Positions 27,497 through 35,698 of a stretch of 64,000 bases of DNA are shown here, piece after piece. The position numbers and the translations under genes were made by a program. The notes under the pieces are model-generated. The model was not told the DNA's origin. It was given only the letters and a program-made list of their open reading frames with translations, and did not search any database. Each line of letters opens with the position of its first letter. Within the stretch, counting starts at the first letter, position 1. Source of the DNA: Bacteroidota bacterium (GTDB lineage Bacteria; Bacteroidota; Bacteroidia; Chitinophagales; Saprospiraceae); contig JAFMDF010000004.1 in NCBI GenBank assembly GCA_017857395.1, forward strand, positions 22,059 to 86,058, given 5' to 3'.

Positions 27497-28606
27497 ATGG
27501 CTTTATCAATAAAAACACAGTCGCCAGGGAGAATTAATATTATCGGAGAACATACCGATTATAATGACGGATATGTATTGCCTGCTGCTATTGATAAAGC
27601 AACCGTTGTTCACTTGAAAAAAAATGGAAACCCTTCTGAATGTAGTATGATTGCTCTAAATATTGGAGAAGTCGCTTATTTTGATTTGAATAATATTAAA
27701 CCAGTCGAAAGTGGGTGGCAGAACTATATGATGGGCGTGGTGCATGAATTGCAAAAAATAGGGGCAAAATTTACAGGATTTGATTGCGAGTTTGGCGGTA
27801 ATGTACCGATTGGTAGCGGGATGAGTTCGTCTGCTTCTTTGGAATGTAGTTTAGCTTTTGCTTTAAATGAATTATTTGAATTGGGGTTTGATAAATGGCA
27901 GTTGATTAGGGCGGCGCAAATGGCCGAGCATAATTTTGTTGGTATCAAATGTGGCATTATGGATCAGTTTGCTAGCATGATGGGCAAAAAGAACCAAGTG
28001 ATATTGCTCGATTGTCGTTCTTTGGAATATGAATATTTTCCACTTGATTTAGGAGATTATCAACTACTCTTACTAAATACAAACGTCTCTCACTCCTTAG
28101 GGGATTCTGAATATAATAATCGACGAACAGAATGTGAAAAAGGGGTAGCTATTATTAAAGAAAAACACCCCAATATCAAGAATTTACGAGATGTTACCTT
28201 GCCAATGTTAAGTGAATTTAATGGAGTAATGCCAGCCGTTACCTTTAAACGTTGTTACCATGTAGTTTCCGAAAACCAACGAGTTTTGGAAGCGACCGAG
28301 GCGATGAAAGCAGGCAACCACCAATTATTAGGAGAATTAGTCTACCAATCGCATTTCAGCTTACAAAACGATTACGAAGTTAGTTGCCCAGAATTAGATT
28401 TTTTAGTGCAGTTGACTTTAGACAAAGATTATATTATAGGTAGTAGAATGATGGGCGGCGGCTTTGGTGGCTGCACGATTTCTATTATCAAAAAAGAAAT
28501 GGTCGGCATATTTAAGACCTATGCTTCCAAAGCTTATAAAGAACGATTTAATAAAGATTTAACGCCTTATACCGTTTCTATCGAAGATGGTGCTAAGGTG
28601 CTTTAA
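27497..28606 (+). CDS. galK: Galactokinase
   Basis: 369 residues. Galactokinase phosphorylates alpha-D-galactose at C1 in the Leloir pathway. The GHMP-kinase features are all present: the galactokinase signature GRINIIGEHTDYNDGYVLP (~11-29), the ATP loop GSGMSSSASLE (~105), the catalytic Asp in CGIMDQFASMMG (~160) and the C-terminal GGGFGGCTIS (~327). No galT or galM is adjacent. The likely regulator is the divergent Nudix-type gene at 26569. A period-7 inverted repeat follows directly after the stop. Confidence 0.96.
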   Translation: MALSIKTQSPGRINIIGEHTDYNDGYVLPAAIDKATVVHLKKNGNPSECSMIALNIGEVAYFDLNNIKPVESGWQNYMMGVVHELQKIGAKFTGFDCEFGGNVPIGSGMSSSASLECSLAFALNELFELGFDKWQLIRAAQMAEHNFVGIKCGIMDQFASMMGKKNQVILLDCRSLEYEYFPLDLGDYQLLLLNTNVSHSLGDSEYNNRRTECEKGVAIIKEKHPNIKNLRDVTLPMLSEFNGVMPAVTFKRCYHVVSENQRVLEATEAMKAGNHQLLGELVYQSHFSLQNDYEVSCPELDFLVQLTLDKDYIIGSRMMGGGFGGCTISIIKKEMVGIFKTYASKAYKERFNKDLTPYTVSIEDGAKVL

Positions 28607-28611
28607 TGAAC

Positions 28612-28742
28612 GAGTTGCGAGTTACGGGTTGCGAGTTTGTATAGAAGTACTGTTTAATATCTAGTTAAAAACTAATCTTCGAGATTTACCTAAACATTAA
28701 GCATTTGTACTATTCCAACTCGCAACCCGTAACTCGCAACTC
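28612..28742. repeat. Period-7 inverted repeat, 26-bp perfect arms
   Basis: Arms at 28612-28637 (GAGTTGC, GAGTTAC, GGGTTGC, GAGTT) and 28717-28742 are perfectly complementary over 26 bases, with a 79-base spacer. The left arm starts six bases after the galK stop. The words are the same as at 18775 and 49621. Confidence 0.9.
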
Positions 28743-28798
28743 CAACAATGAAATGTTTGCTAATCCACAGCGAGATATTACGGCAGAAATGGCAGCGG

Positions 28799-29902
28799 CT
28801 AAATTGAGCCAGCAGGTTTATTTATCCACTCCTTCAATTCATATTCATAAGTCGTCAAACCATCTTGATGAATATTTAAGAGCATATCTCCAAAAGCATT
28901 AACCTCTAAAATATAGGGAATTCCCTTGGCAGAAATAGCCACATCCACCCCTGCATAAAATAAACCTCCGATAGCATTAACTGCTTTAATTGCAAGTGTT
29001 TTAGCTGCTTGGATTAGTGCTGCGCCCCATGCTTGTTTGACTATTTCAACCTGTCCTTTTTCGTTACCCAAATGTAAGTTCGTAATAAAATGTTTACTCA
29101 TTCTAGGGACGATAAAGGCAGCTTTTCCATTAATAACCAAAATTCTAAAATCAACACTTTTTTCCTGAAAAGTCTTCTTTCGAATCCATTCTTCAACCAT
29201 TAAATCACTCGGTAGCATTTTATTGATAATTGTTTTAATTTGAGTCAGCGAATGGTACTTTTGTAATCGTAAATTATTATACAATTTTCCTCTTTTTAAT
29301 TGAATCGTCGTATACAACATTTGTTTACCATTCGCTTGTCTAAATGCCATTACTCCTGAGGCGGAAGAACCGTGATAAGGTTTGATAAAAACTTGGTGAA
29401 TTTTTTCTTTTTGTAGCTTTTCAATTAATGCATCATAACTCGCCACTCTTGCTAGGATAATTTTAGGCGTTTGTATTCCTTGTTCGTTCAATAGCTGTTG
29501 ACATTTCAATTTATGGAAAGCTAATTGAATGGAGGCTGGTGAATTTATGGGTTGTAATAATGGGTTTTCACCAATAAAATCAGCTATTCGTTGCAAGATT
29601 TTACACCAGCCTCGATACCAGTAAGGATTAGGATAAATTAATCCTTTTTCAAAAACTAATTCTTCTGAATGCGGGCAATCGCCTATCTTTAAAATGCTTT
29701 TCCACAGGTCAAAATTTTCTCCAGTAGAAGTAATTCTTAAGGCAGTTGGTACCGTAATCTTCGGCAAAGTATCTGTTATGATTTGCTGATAAGTCAGTAA
29801 ATTAGCTGATATTTCTTTTTGCTGTAAAGCCTTATTCCAAAACTGTACTCTTCTAGAATCAGTTGCACCAATGGTTAAGAATTGTTTCTTTTGGATTTTC
29901 AT
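28799..29902 (-). CDS. STM4014-family protein, ATP-grasp-like
   Basis: 367 residues. The ATP-grasp features are FIKPYHGSSASGVMAF (~172-187), VDFRILVINGKAAFIV (~260) and a late metal-binding ILEVNAFGDML (~338). Such enzymes ligate a carboxylate to an amine or thiol via acyl-phosphate. Sequence and neighbours identify it as the STM4014 member of the conserved STM4011-STM4015 cassette (named after Salmonella loci), whose function is not established. Its ATG follows the STM4015 stop without a gap, so the two are translationally coupled. It is the last gene of the operon. Confidence 0.82.
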   Translation of the reverse strand: MKIQKKQFLTIGATDSRRVQFWNKALQQKEISANLLTYQQIITDTLPKITVPTALRITSTGENFDLWKSILKIGDCPHSEELVFEKGLIYPNPYWYRGWCKILQRIADFIGENPLLQPINSPASIQLAFHKLKCQQLLNEQGIQTPKIILARVASYDALIEKLQKEKIHQVFIKPYHGSSASGVMAFRQANGKQMLYTTIQLKRGKLYNNLRLQKYHSLTQIKTIINKMLPSDLMVEEWIRKKTFQEKSVDFRILVINGKAAFIVPRMSKHFITNLHLGNEKGQVEIVKQAWGAALIQAAKTLAIKAVNAIGGLFYAGVDVAISAKGIPYILEVNAFGDMLLNIHQDGLTTYEYELKEWINKPAGSI

Positions 29903-31033
29903 TTATTCGCCAATTTCTACATAATAATAAACTTCATCATCGTATTCATCCGCTTCTTCTGCATCTCTTAAATTAATATTTTGAGTAGCAAATTTTTCTT
30001 TTAATTGTTTTTGCCATTTATCAGAAATAAAATGGTATCGACAATTGATATGCTTCAATTCCAATAAAGCATCATTATTATATAAAGCTTCTGCTCCTTT
30101 ATCGGTTAAAGTCCCCATTGATAAATCTAAGGTCTCGATAGTTTTTAGAATACTTGCTTCTTGTAATGCTGCTGCCAAATCATTTTGCAGATGATAATTT
30201 TTTAAACCTAAGTATTTTAAATTAGGATAGTTTCCATTTATAATGGGTGTTAAATCTTCAGGCTTAATAGTACAACCATAATCATCCGTTCCTAACCAAA
30301 TTTCTAAATGTTCTAAATTTTCCAAATTGGATTCGACAATATCTGAGATAACTTCACTATTTAACCCGCCTGTTTCTATGATGAGATTTTTTAAATTAGG
30401 TAAGTCAATTTTTCCTAATTTCAGACTTTCTCCACCTCGCACACCAAAGGTTTCTAGTGCGGGAAAATGTTGATAAAAGTTAGTATAATTAGCTTGCACA
30501 ATCCAAGACATCTCACATTCTTCGGAATCCATATCTCCAATGAATAAATGTTTGAGTCCAGAGAAAGTATCTTTTAATTCAACTAATTTATCGAGTATTT
30601 GCGTAGAAATTGGGTCATGCGCATCTTGCCAAGCACCAATTACTAAAGTATCCATTTCTCCAATATTAGGTTGCTTAGCTAACTTGTCTAGCTTGTTGAC
30701 AACTTTCAATTTTTCATCATAGCCAGATAATACTTTAACTGCTGTTGCTGGATTCATAGTCGAACCAAAATCTGTGACTGGCTTGCCTACCAAGGTATAA
30801 CTATCTCTAACAATATGTGATTTGGCAGTTGCTTCTATATACCCCTTTCCTTTTTTTACTCGGATTAGTTTTTGCGCATCTTTAAGTGCTTTGGCTTCAT
30901 CTGCAAAGACCTTGGTTTTGGAGGTTCCATTTGCTCCCACTCGACCATAAGTTACGGTGTGTTCGTTACCTGTTACGGTAATCCTCCAGAATTTATTACT
31001 GTTGTGGTCTTGGTAAATTAATTCAGCTTTCAT
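29903..31033 (-). CDS. STM4015-family protein: WGR domain plus leucine-rich repeats
   Basis: 376 residues. A WGR domain occupies ~1-75 (FWRITVTGNEHTVTYGRVG ... KKGKGY). Leucine-rich repeats run ~140-345 (for example LETFGVRGGESLKLGKIDL, LKNLIIETGGLNSEVIS, LEHLEIWLGTDDYG, IETLDLSMGTLTDKGAEAL). The acidic tail EEADEYDDEVYYYVEIGE matches the STM4015 family closely as I remember it. WGR domains in PARPs sense DNA ends; here it may recognise nucleic acid or protein. It has no catalytic motif, so it may be the cassette's recognition subunit or substrate. A 117-base gap with a palindromic repeat separates it from the upstream radical SAM gene. Confidence 0.85.
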   Translation of the reverse strand: MKAELIYQDHNSNKFWRITVTGNEHTVTYGRVGANGTSKTKVFADEAKALKDAQKLIRVKKGKGYIEATAKSHIVRDSYTLVGKPVTDFGSTMNPATAVKVLSGYDEKLKVVNKLDKLAKQPNIGEMDTLVIGAWQDAHDPISTQILDKLVELKDTFSGLKHLFIGDMDSEECEMSWIVQANYTNFYQHFPALETFGVRGGESLKLGKIDLPNLKNLIIETGGLNSEVISDIVESNLENLEHLEIWLGTDDYGCTIKPEDLTPIINGNYPNLKYLGLKNYHLQNDLAAALQEASILKTIETLDLSMGTLTDKGAEALYNNDALLELKHINCRYHFISDKWQKQLKEKFATQNINLRDAEEADEYDDEVYYYVEIGE

Positions 31034-31100
31034 GATTATTTTTTTTGTTTTGAAATATTATTTTGAGGAATTTGATTGTCTATTTTCTATATTTTGCTGA

Positions 31101-31139
31101 CAGACCTCCAAGTGTCTTCAGAACCTTGGAGCGTCTAAG
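31101..31139. repeat. AGACCTCCAAG palindromic repeat, copy 2
   Basis: CAGACCTCCAAG, a 12-base loop region, CCTTGGAGCGTCTAA. Same orientation as copies at 6252 and 60168. It sits inside the STM4011-4015 operon between two genes. Confidence 0.8.
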
Positions 31140-31150
31140 TGGCAGACTTA

Positions 31151-32008
31151 TTATTTAGTTGCTAAAGAAATTCGCTCTAAAATTCTATCTCCATAGGTAT
31201 TTTGTAAATCGAGTTCTTTTAAATTCAAGTAACCAATATAGCAGCGACAATGCGTATTGCTACAGCTAGATGGTTTTAAAATTTCGGATAATTGCTGTTC
31301 ATAAATATTACCTAGTTTACTTTTAATGAAATGACAACGATAAATATTTCCTGCTCCGTCAATAGACAAACTTGATTCACCAGCAAAACAAGCCTTTCCT
31401 TGAGTTTCATAAACCGTGTTGTTCAAATTGAATAAAGGGTCAATTTTATTTAAAAAAGCAATGTCTTCCTTCGTGTAATAATTAGGCACTCGTTTATAAG
31501 CATTCACCCAGACATAAACGGATTTCGGTAAACTATCTCGTAATTGTTGTGCTTCTGAAAAATGTGCTGTTTTACCAACGATGCCTACACTAAATTTAAT
31601 ATTTAAGGTGATTAGTTGCTGACATTTCTCTACAAATTGTGCCATCTTTATTTCTGTCGGATGGTACGTCGTCCATAGTGCGACTTTAGATTTGTTCGTC
31701 TTTTCTAACCATGCTAATCGACTAGATAAATTCGTTTGGATAGCGACCTTTTTTACATTAGGTAATTGACTTAATCCAATAATAGCTGCTTGATAATAAT
31801 TACGAATTAAAGCTTCTCCCCAAGGCGTAAATAAAATGCTAATAGTATAAGGCTGTTGACTAACCCAATCGACAAATTTATCAAGGCAAGCTTTATCATA
31901 AAGCAATTCTTTTCTCGTATTTTTCTTTTTAGCAAAAGGGCAGTAGTGGCAATCGTAATTGCAACTTTCTAAAGGACCTCGATATAGTATGTTAAGGACT
32001 GGTTTCAT
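31151..32008 (-). CDS. STM4011-family radical SAM protein
   Basis: 285 residues. The radical SAM cluster motif is CNYDCHYC (Cys16, Cys20, Cys23), preceded by LNILYRGPLES as in the STM4011 family. A C-terminal cysteine set (Cys in ACFAGESS, RCHF, then SNTHCRCYIGYLNL) suggests an auxiliary Fe-S cluster of the SPASM/twitch kind. It would cleave S-adenosylmethionine to a 5'-deoxyadenosyl radical and act on an unknown substrate. The start is 53 bases after the STM4012 stop. Substrate candidates are the products of neighbouring genes; this is inference. Confidence 0.85.
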   Translation of the reverse strand: MKPVLNILYRGPLESCNYDCHYCPFAKKKNTRKELLYDKACLDKFVDWVSQQPYTISILFTPWGEALIRNYYQAAIIGLSQLPNVKKVAIQTNLSSRLAWLEKTNKSKVALWTTYHPTEIKMAQFVEKCQQLITLNIKFSVGIVGKTAHFSEAQQLRDSLPKSVYVWVNAYKRVPNYYTKEDIAFLNKIDPLFNLNNTVYETQGKACFAGESSLSIDGAGNIYRCHFIKSKLGNIYEQQLSEILKPSSCSNTHCRCYIGYLNLKELDLQNTYGDRILERISLATK

Positions 32009-32061
32009 TTAATTATTATTTTAAATTCGTAAATCTTAGTAGAATCAATCTAGATTCAGAC

Positions 32062-33363
32062 TCAACTACTCAATTCAAAATTTTGCATTAAATCTCTAAC
32101 ATTTTCAGAATAAAACATAGGCCCAATAGCATCTTCCATTTCCAGGCCTGATTCACTTAATTGTAAATACGCTCCTTTCCATACCAACCATTTTTTATTC
32201 AATAATTCTTGTACAACTGGTAAAGAGAGACAATCTTTTCCAAACTGCTGCTTGAATATTACTGGATATAAAACTCCTCCATCAATCAAAGATTTAATTA
32301 GAAAGCGATTCATTTGCTCTGCTTCATTCAGATAAAACCCATAATCAACGGTATTAAAAGCTTCTTTTAAACTATATGCATGAATAATCGCTTTGGTCGC
32401 CTTTCGAGTAACGGCGTAATTGGTACTATAATGCAATTGATTCGTATAAGAACGAGCACCTGCCCCAATCCCAATCATCCCATTTGTGGTCGCTGAATAA
32501 TTATTGGTAATTACTGGTACATCCCCTTTTCTAAAACAACGCATAGAAGTTTGGACATAGCCGCTGTTTTTCAAGAAGTCTCTACCAATTCTATACAATT
32601 TTAAGCGGTTATCTTCGGCAGATTGTTGCATTTTACTCAACCCTGTTAAAGGACGAGTATAAAGTGGATAAAGAAAAATTTCCGTTGGTTCGTAAGCAAG
32701 GGTGTTTTCCAAAGAATACAACCAAGAAGCTTTTGTTTGGGAGTGAATGCCGTAAATCAAATCTAAATTGAACTCTGGTACAGCAGATTTTTTTATTAAA
32801 TCTACTGCTTTCTGTACTTCTATTGGAGATTGCGGGCGACCCAATAATTTTGTTTCTGAAGCTAGCCAAGATTGAACACCCATACTAATTCGATTGATGC
32901 CATAAGCTTCGATTAATCGAATTTTTTCAGCGGTAATTGATTTTGGTGAGGCTTCAATACTGCCATATTTTAATTGCGTATTTACCCCTAAATCATCTTT
33001 GAAAATAGACAACATTCGGGCTAATTCTGGTGGAGATAAGAAAGTTGGCGTGCCGCCGCCAATAGCGTATTCTTCAAAATTAGTTGGTGCGATGGTTTCC
33101 TTGTAAATTCTTGCTTCTCTTTGAAGCGCATCTAAATATTCCCCTACACCTCCTTTAGGATTGGCAATGGTAAATAGATTACAAAACCCGCAGCGCATCT
33201 CACAAAAAGGGATATGTAGATAAGCAAATAAATTACTCGTATCTTCTTTTTGCCAAGCCGTTTTTAGTGCAATCGGCTTTTCTAAAGATTGATAAGTATG
33301 CTTATGCGGATAACTATAAGTATACTGTTCATAAACATTTAATTTGGTTGTTGCTGCTATCAT
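32062..33363 (-). CDS. STM4012-family radical SAM protein (HemW/HemN-like)
   Basis: 433 residues from the ATG at 33363. Alternatively a TTG at 33396 would overlap the sulfatase stop as TTGA and add 11 residues. The motif CEMRCGFC (Cys54, Cys58, Cys61) follows YLHIPF, as in coproporphyrinogen-oxidase-like radical SAM enzymes, and the SAM-binding GGTPTFL lies near 107. The C-terminal ~150 residues have the HemN-type layout. Gene order and similarity point to STM4012 rather than true HemN. Second radical SAM enzyme of the cassette. Confidence 0.85.
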   Translation of the reverse strand: MIAATTKLNVYEQYTYSYPHKHTYQSLEKPIALKTAWQKEDTSNLFAYLHIPFCEMRCGFCNLFTIANPKGGVGEYLDALQREARIYKETIAPTNFEEYAIGGGTPTFLSPPELARMLSIFKDDLGVNTQLKYGSIEASPKSITAEKIRLIEAYGINRISMGVQSWLASETKLLGRPQSPIEVQKAVDLIKKSAVPEFNLDLIYGIHSQTKASWLYSLENTLAYEPTEIFLYPLYTRPLTGLSKMQQSAEDNRLKLYRIGRDFLKNSGYVQTSMRCFRKGDVPVITNNYSATTNGMIGIGAGARSYTNQLHYSTNYAVTRKATKAIIHAYSLKEAFNTVDYGFYLNEAEQMNRFLIKSLIDGGVLYPVIFKQQFGKDCLSLPVVQELLNKKWLVWKGAYLQLSESGLEMEDAIGPMFYSENVRDLMQNFELSS

Positions 33364-33392
33364 ATTATTGATTGGGTTGCTGGTATTTAATT

Positions 33393-34321
33393 TCAAATCT
33401 CAAAATGTACGTAAGGAACTTCCATTACCGTCGAATGCCCATTTCGATGTCCCCAATGTCCGTCTTCTCCATAAGCAGTTCCATGGTCGCTACAAATAAT
33501 AGAAAAACAAGGCCCTTTCTTTAATAACGCTTCCATCAAAATAGGCAATTGACTGTCAACATATCTTAATGCAGCAGCATGACTTTTTGTATACTCTGAA
33601 CGGTCAAGTATTTTGATTTTAAATCCAAGATTTATGCTTGCAAAACGTTAGTTTTAACATTGATAATCAAATAGTTATATTTTTGTTAAGATTTTCTTAA
33701 CAATTCACAAAACTTGACCGTTTCTAGTATATCATCAAAATTCGCTGTTTTACTATAAAAATAATTAGGTTGATGAATAGCCGAGACATTGATAAATAAA
33801 CAAAATTTACGAGTTTCTTTTGCTACCCAGTTTGCTGCCAATTTAAATTGATATTCCGTGGATTTCTTTTCTGTAACACCTGTTGCTACTGCCCAATAGC
33901 TTTCTTCAAAAAGACTAGGAAACTCTTGGCTTATTTTATTTTGTTTATTAAAAAATCCTACGCCTCCAATACAATTAGTCGCATAACCTCTATTACGCAA
34001 AGCGGTTATCAAATCATTTTCTTCAAAAGTAAAAGTGTCTATTGCGGTGGATTCACTTCCATGAAAAGTAGTGGCAAATAATCTAGGCGTTATTTTAGTA
34101 CCAATTTTGGTGGGTAAAAAACCTGCAAAAAAGGCTTTATGAGAAGGATAGGTAAAAGAACCTGGTGAATATCTTTTTTCCCAACCTGTACTCGGTAAAT
34201 ATTTTTGAAAATTTGGCAACTTTCCTTGTAAAAATTGCTCCTGTGCAACATCATATCGCAAGGAATCCAATACCATAAATAAAATATTCGATTGACCAAT
34301 TATTGCTTTCATCACTTCCAT
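33393..34321 (-). pseudogene. STM4013-family sulfatase/alkaline-phosphatase-fold gene interrupted by a 138-bp element
   Basis: The N-terminal piece (34321 to 33732) encodes about 196 native residues: ILFMVLDSLRYDVAQEQ with a metal Asp, SPGSFTYPSHKAFFAGF with the nucleophile region, CIGGVGFFNKQ and INVSAIHQPNYF. The element then supplies 14 foreign residues and a stop at 33686. The C-terminal piece (33591 to 33393) encodes SHAAALRYVDSQLPILMEAL, CSDHGTAYGEDGHWG and the stop, with the last metal ligands. Deleting 140 bp (element plus one TA) gives one continuous 262-residue frame that reads NFDDTKSHAAALRYVD across the join, as the family requires. The first piece lacks the DHG metal site and should be inactive. 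Confidence 0.9.
33590..33731. mobile_element. 138-bp MITE-like element, copy 1, with TA duplication
   Basis: Element 33592-33729 with TA on each side (33590-33591, 33730-33731). It begins TACTCTGAACGGTCAAGT and ends in the reverse complement of TACTAGAAACGGTCAAGT, an 18-bp terminal inverted repeat with 15 matches. It encodes no protein. Over 142 bases including the TAs it is identical, in reverse complement, to 58418-58559. TA duplication is typical of the IS630-Tc1-mariner superfamily, so a helper transposase of that type is the probable source; none is in the window. Confidence 0.93.
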
Positions 34322-34971
34322 TTATTTAATACGCTATTCAGCATAGTTAAGGAAGTTATTTGAGCCACTTTTTTATGATTGATTGGTTGAGGATTTTTTG
34401 TCAAATGAATGGCATACCAACCTGCATTTTTAGCTCCTAAAATATCGTTTTCCCAATGGTCGCCAATCATGCAAAAAGTAGTAGCTGTTTTAAACGATTG
34501 TTCCACCAATTCAAACGCCCTTAACTCAGGTTTTTTATAACCTAGTTTTTCTGAAATGAAAATATGACTAGTTGGAAAAAATTGATTTAAACCTGTTTGA
34601 GCAATTTTTTTGGATTGATTGTCTACTCCACCATTGGTAAATAAGATGCATTCATACTCTTTTTGTAAAGTTGATAAGACCCTATTAGTTGCCTTATTAA
34701 TCCTCACAAAATTGCCAATATTTTTGCTAATTAATGACCAGATTGTTGTTGCTTTGGTAGGAATTGCTAGGAAGGTTTGTAGCCATTTACAAAAGGGAAT
34801 TCTATCGGAGTGTCCTTGTTCGTCTTGCTGTTCGATAGCTACCCTTTGCGAAGTAGATAATTGTAATTTAAAAAGATGCTCAATACAATCCAACATCGCT
34901 TGGTCTCGAAATAGAAGGGTATTATCTAAATCAAAAACAAGTTTAATTTTTTGGGTATTAAGTATATTCAA
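34312..34971 (-). CDS. HAD-superfamily hydrolase, first gene of the STM4011-4015 operon
   Basis: 219 residues from a TTG start; no ATG exists ahead of the catalytic motif, and a stop lies in frame just upstream. Motif I is FDLDNTLLF (~13-21), motif II LFTNGG (~110), the motif III Lys in KPELRAFELVEQ (~146) and motif IV IGDHWENDI (~170). It is similar to pyrimidine 5'-nucleotidase YjjG-type HADs. Its end overlaps the sulfatase start by 10 bases, so it belongs to the operon, although it is not one of the five canonical STM4011-4015 members. Confidence 0.82.
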   Translation of the reverse strand: MNILNTQKIKLVFDLDNTLLFRDQAMLDCIEHLFKLQLSTSQRVAIEQQDEQGHSDRIPFCKWLQTFLAIPTKATTIWSLISKNIGNFVRINKATNRVLSTLQKEYECILFTNGGVDNQSKKIAQTGLNQFFPTSHIFISEKLGYKKPELRAFELVEQSFKTATTFCMIGDHWENDILGAKNAGWYAIHLTKNPQPINHKKVAQITSLTMLNSVLNKWK

Positions 34972-35011
34972 GAGCTGGTTGATTTACGTCAAGAGTTGAA
35001 CAATCACTCTT

Positions 35012-35042
35012 CAAAGGTAAACCAAAGTGAATTAATTTGCAA
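35012..35042 (-). promoter_or_regulatory. Bacteroidota promoter for the STM4011-4015-like operon
   Basis: On the minus strand TTG (35042-35040), 20 bases, then TACCTTTG (35019-35012). This is the consensus TTG-N17-23-TAnnTTTG. The predicted start of transcription near 35005 leaves a leader of about 34 bases before the TTG start of the HAD gene at 34971. Confidence 0.75.
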
Positions 35043-35092
35043 TATTTTGCGACTTAAATTTTGTAATTTCATTTTTTTGATTACAAAAAATA

Positions 35093-35698
35093 TTATTTTT
35101 CAAAAATGCCAAAGAACTCATTTCCTGACCGAGGCTTAATAGAATTATAACAAGCCTCAAAAGTTGTTACTTTAAAATAAGGTGTAAGATATGCTAAGTA
35201 GTCTTCCTTCGTTCCACCAAAGGGGCGTTTAGAAGTACCAATAATAAGTGGAATATCAAACCATAAGCCCACTAATTTTCCTCCATCGACCAATAAATTG
35301 GCCATTTTTTGAGCATAAGCAGTTCTATTTTCTGTAGTCGGTTCAAAGGAGCAAAAGAAGGTCTGTTCAATAATTAAATCATACTGTCCTTTGTGCTCAA
35401 AAAAATTACCCAATAAAAGTTGTTTCGCTGGAAAATCAGGCACTCGTTCTTGAAGTGCCTTTAATGGAATTTCCGAAATATCTAGAACATGGACATTTTT
35501 AAATCCTTGCTGCCATAAATATTCTGCTTCGTAGGCATTGCCTGCTCCAGGAATTAAGATTTTTAAATTCTTATTGTCCAACTGGTCAATGTATGTTTTT
35601 AGTGGTGTGGATGGGTAGCCGATGTCCCAACCTGTTTGGTTTTCTTGGTATCTATTTGTCCAGAATTCTTTTTCTTGACTGGTATTTTGATTATTCAA
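35093..35698 (-). CDS. Thiopurine S-methyltransferase-family SAM methyltransferase
   Basis: 201 residues. The opening FWTNRYQENQTGWDIGYPSTPL and the SAM-binding LIPGAGNAYEAEYL (~48) are typical of the TPMT family; FFCSFEPTTENRTAYAQKM (~115) and GLWFDIPL (~145) follow. Bacterial members methylate thiols, selenite or halides. Translation begins at TTG 35698, overlapping the stop of the upstream VIT-domain gene (TTGAATAA), which suggests coupled translation of two functionally unrelated genes. Confidence 0.87.
   Translation of the reverse strand: MNNQNTSQEKEFWTNRYQENQTGWDIGYPSTPLKTYIDQLDNKNLKILIPGAGNAYEAEYLWQQGFKNVHVLDISEIPLKALQERVPDFPAKQLLLGNFFEHKGQYDLIIEQTFFCSFEPTTENRTAYAQKMANLLVDGGKLVGLWFDIPLIIGTSKRPFGGTKEDYLAYLTPYFKVTTFEACYNSIKPRSGNEFFGIFEK

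Noticed and set aside
28753..28902. A small plus-strand frame (starting MFANPQRDITAEMAAAKL) after galK
   Set aside because: More than 100 bases run antisense through the 3' end of the STM4014-like gene, and the tail has no protein-like signature. It could be a remnant, but I cannot support it as a gene.
33686..34321. The truncated sulfatase frame as a complete 211-residue gene
   Set aside because: Its last 14 codons belong to the 138-bp element, and the missing C-terminal half is present downstream, so it is a fragment and not a genuine short gene.
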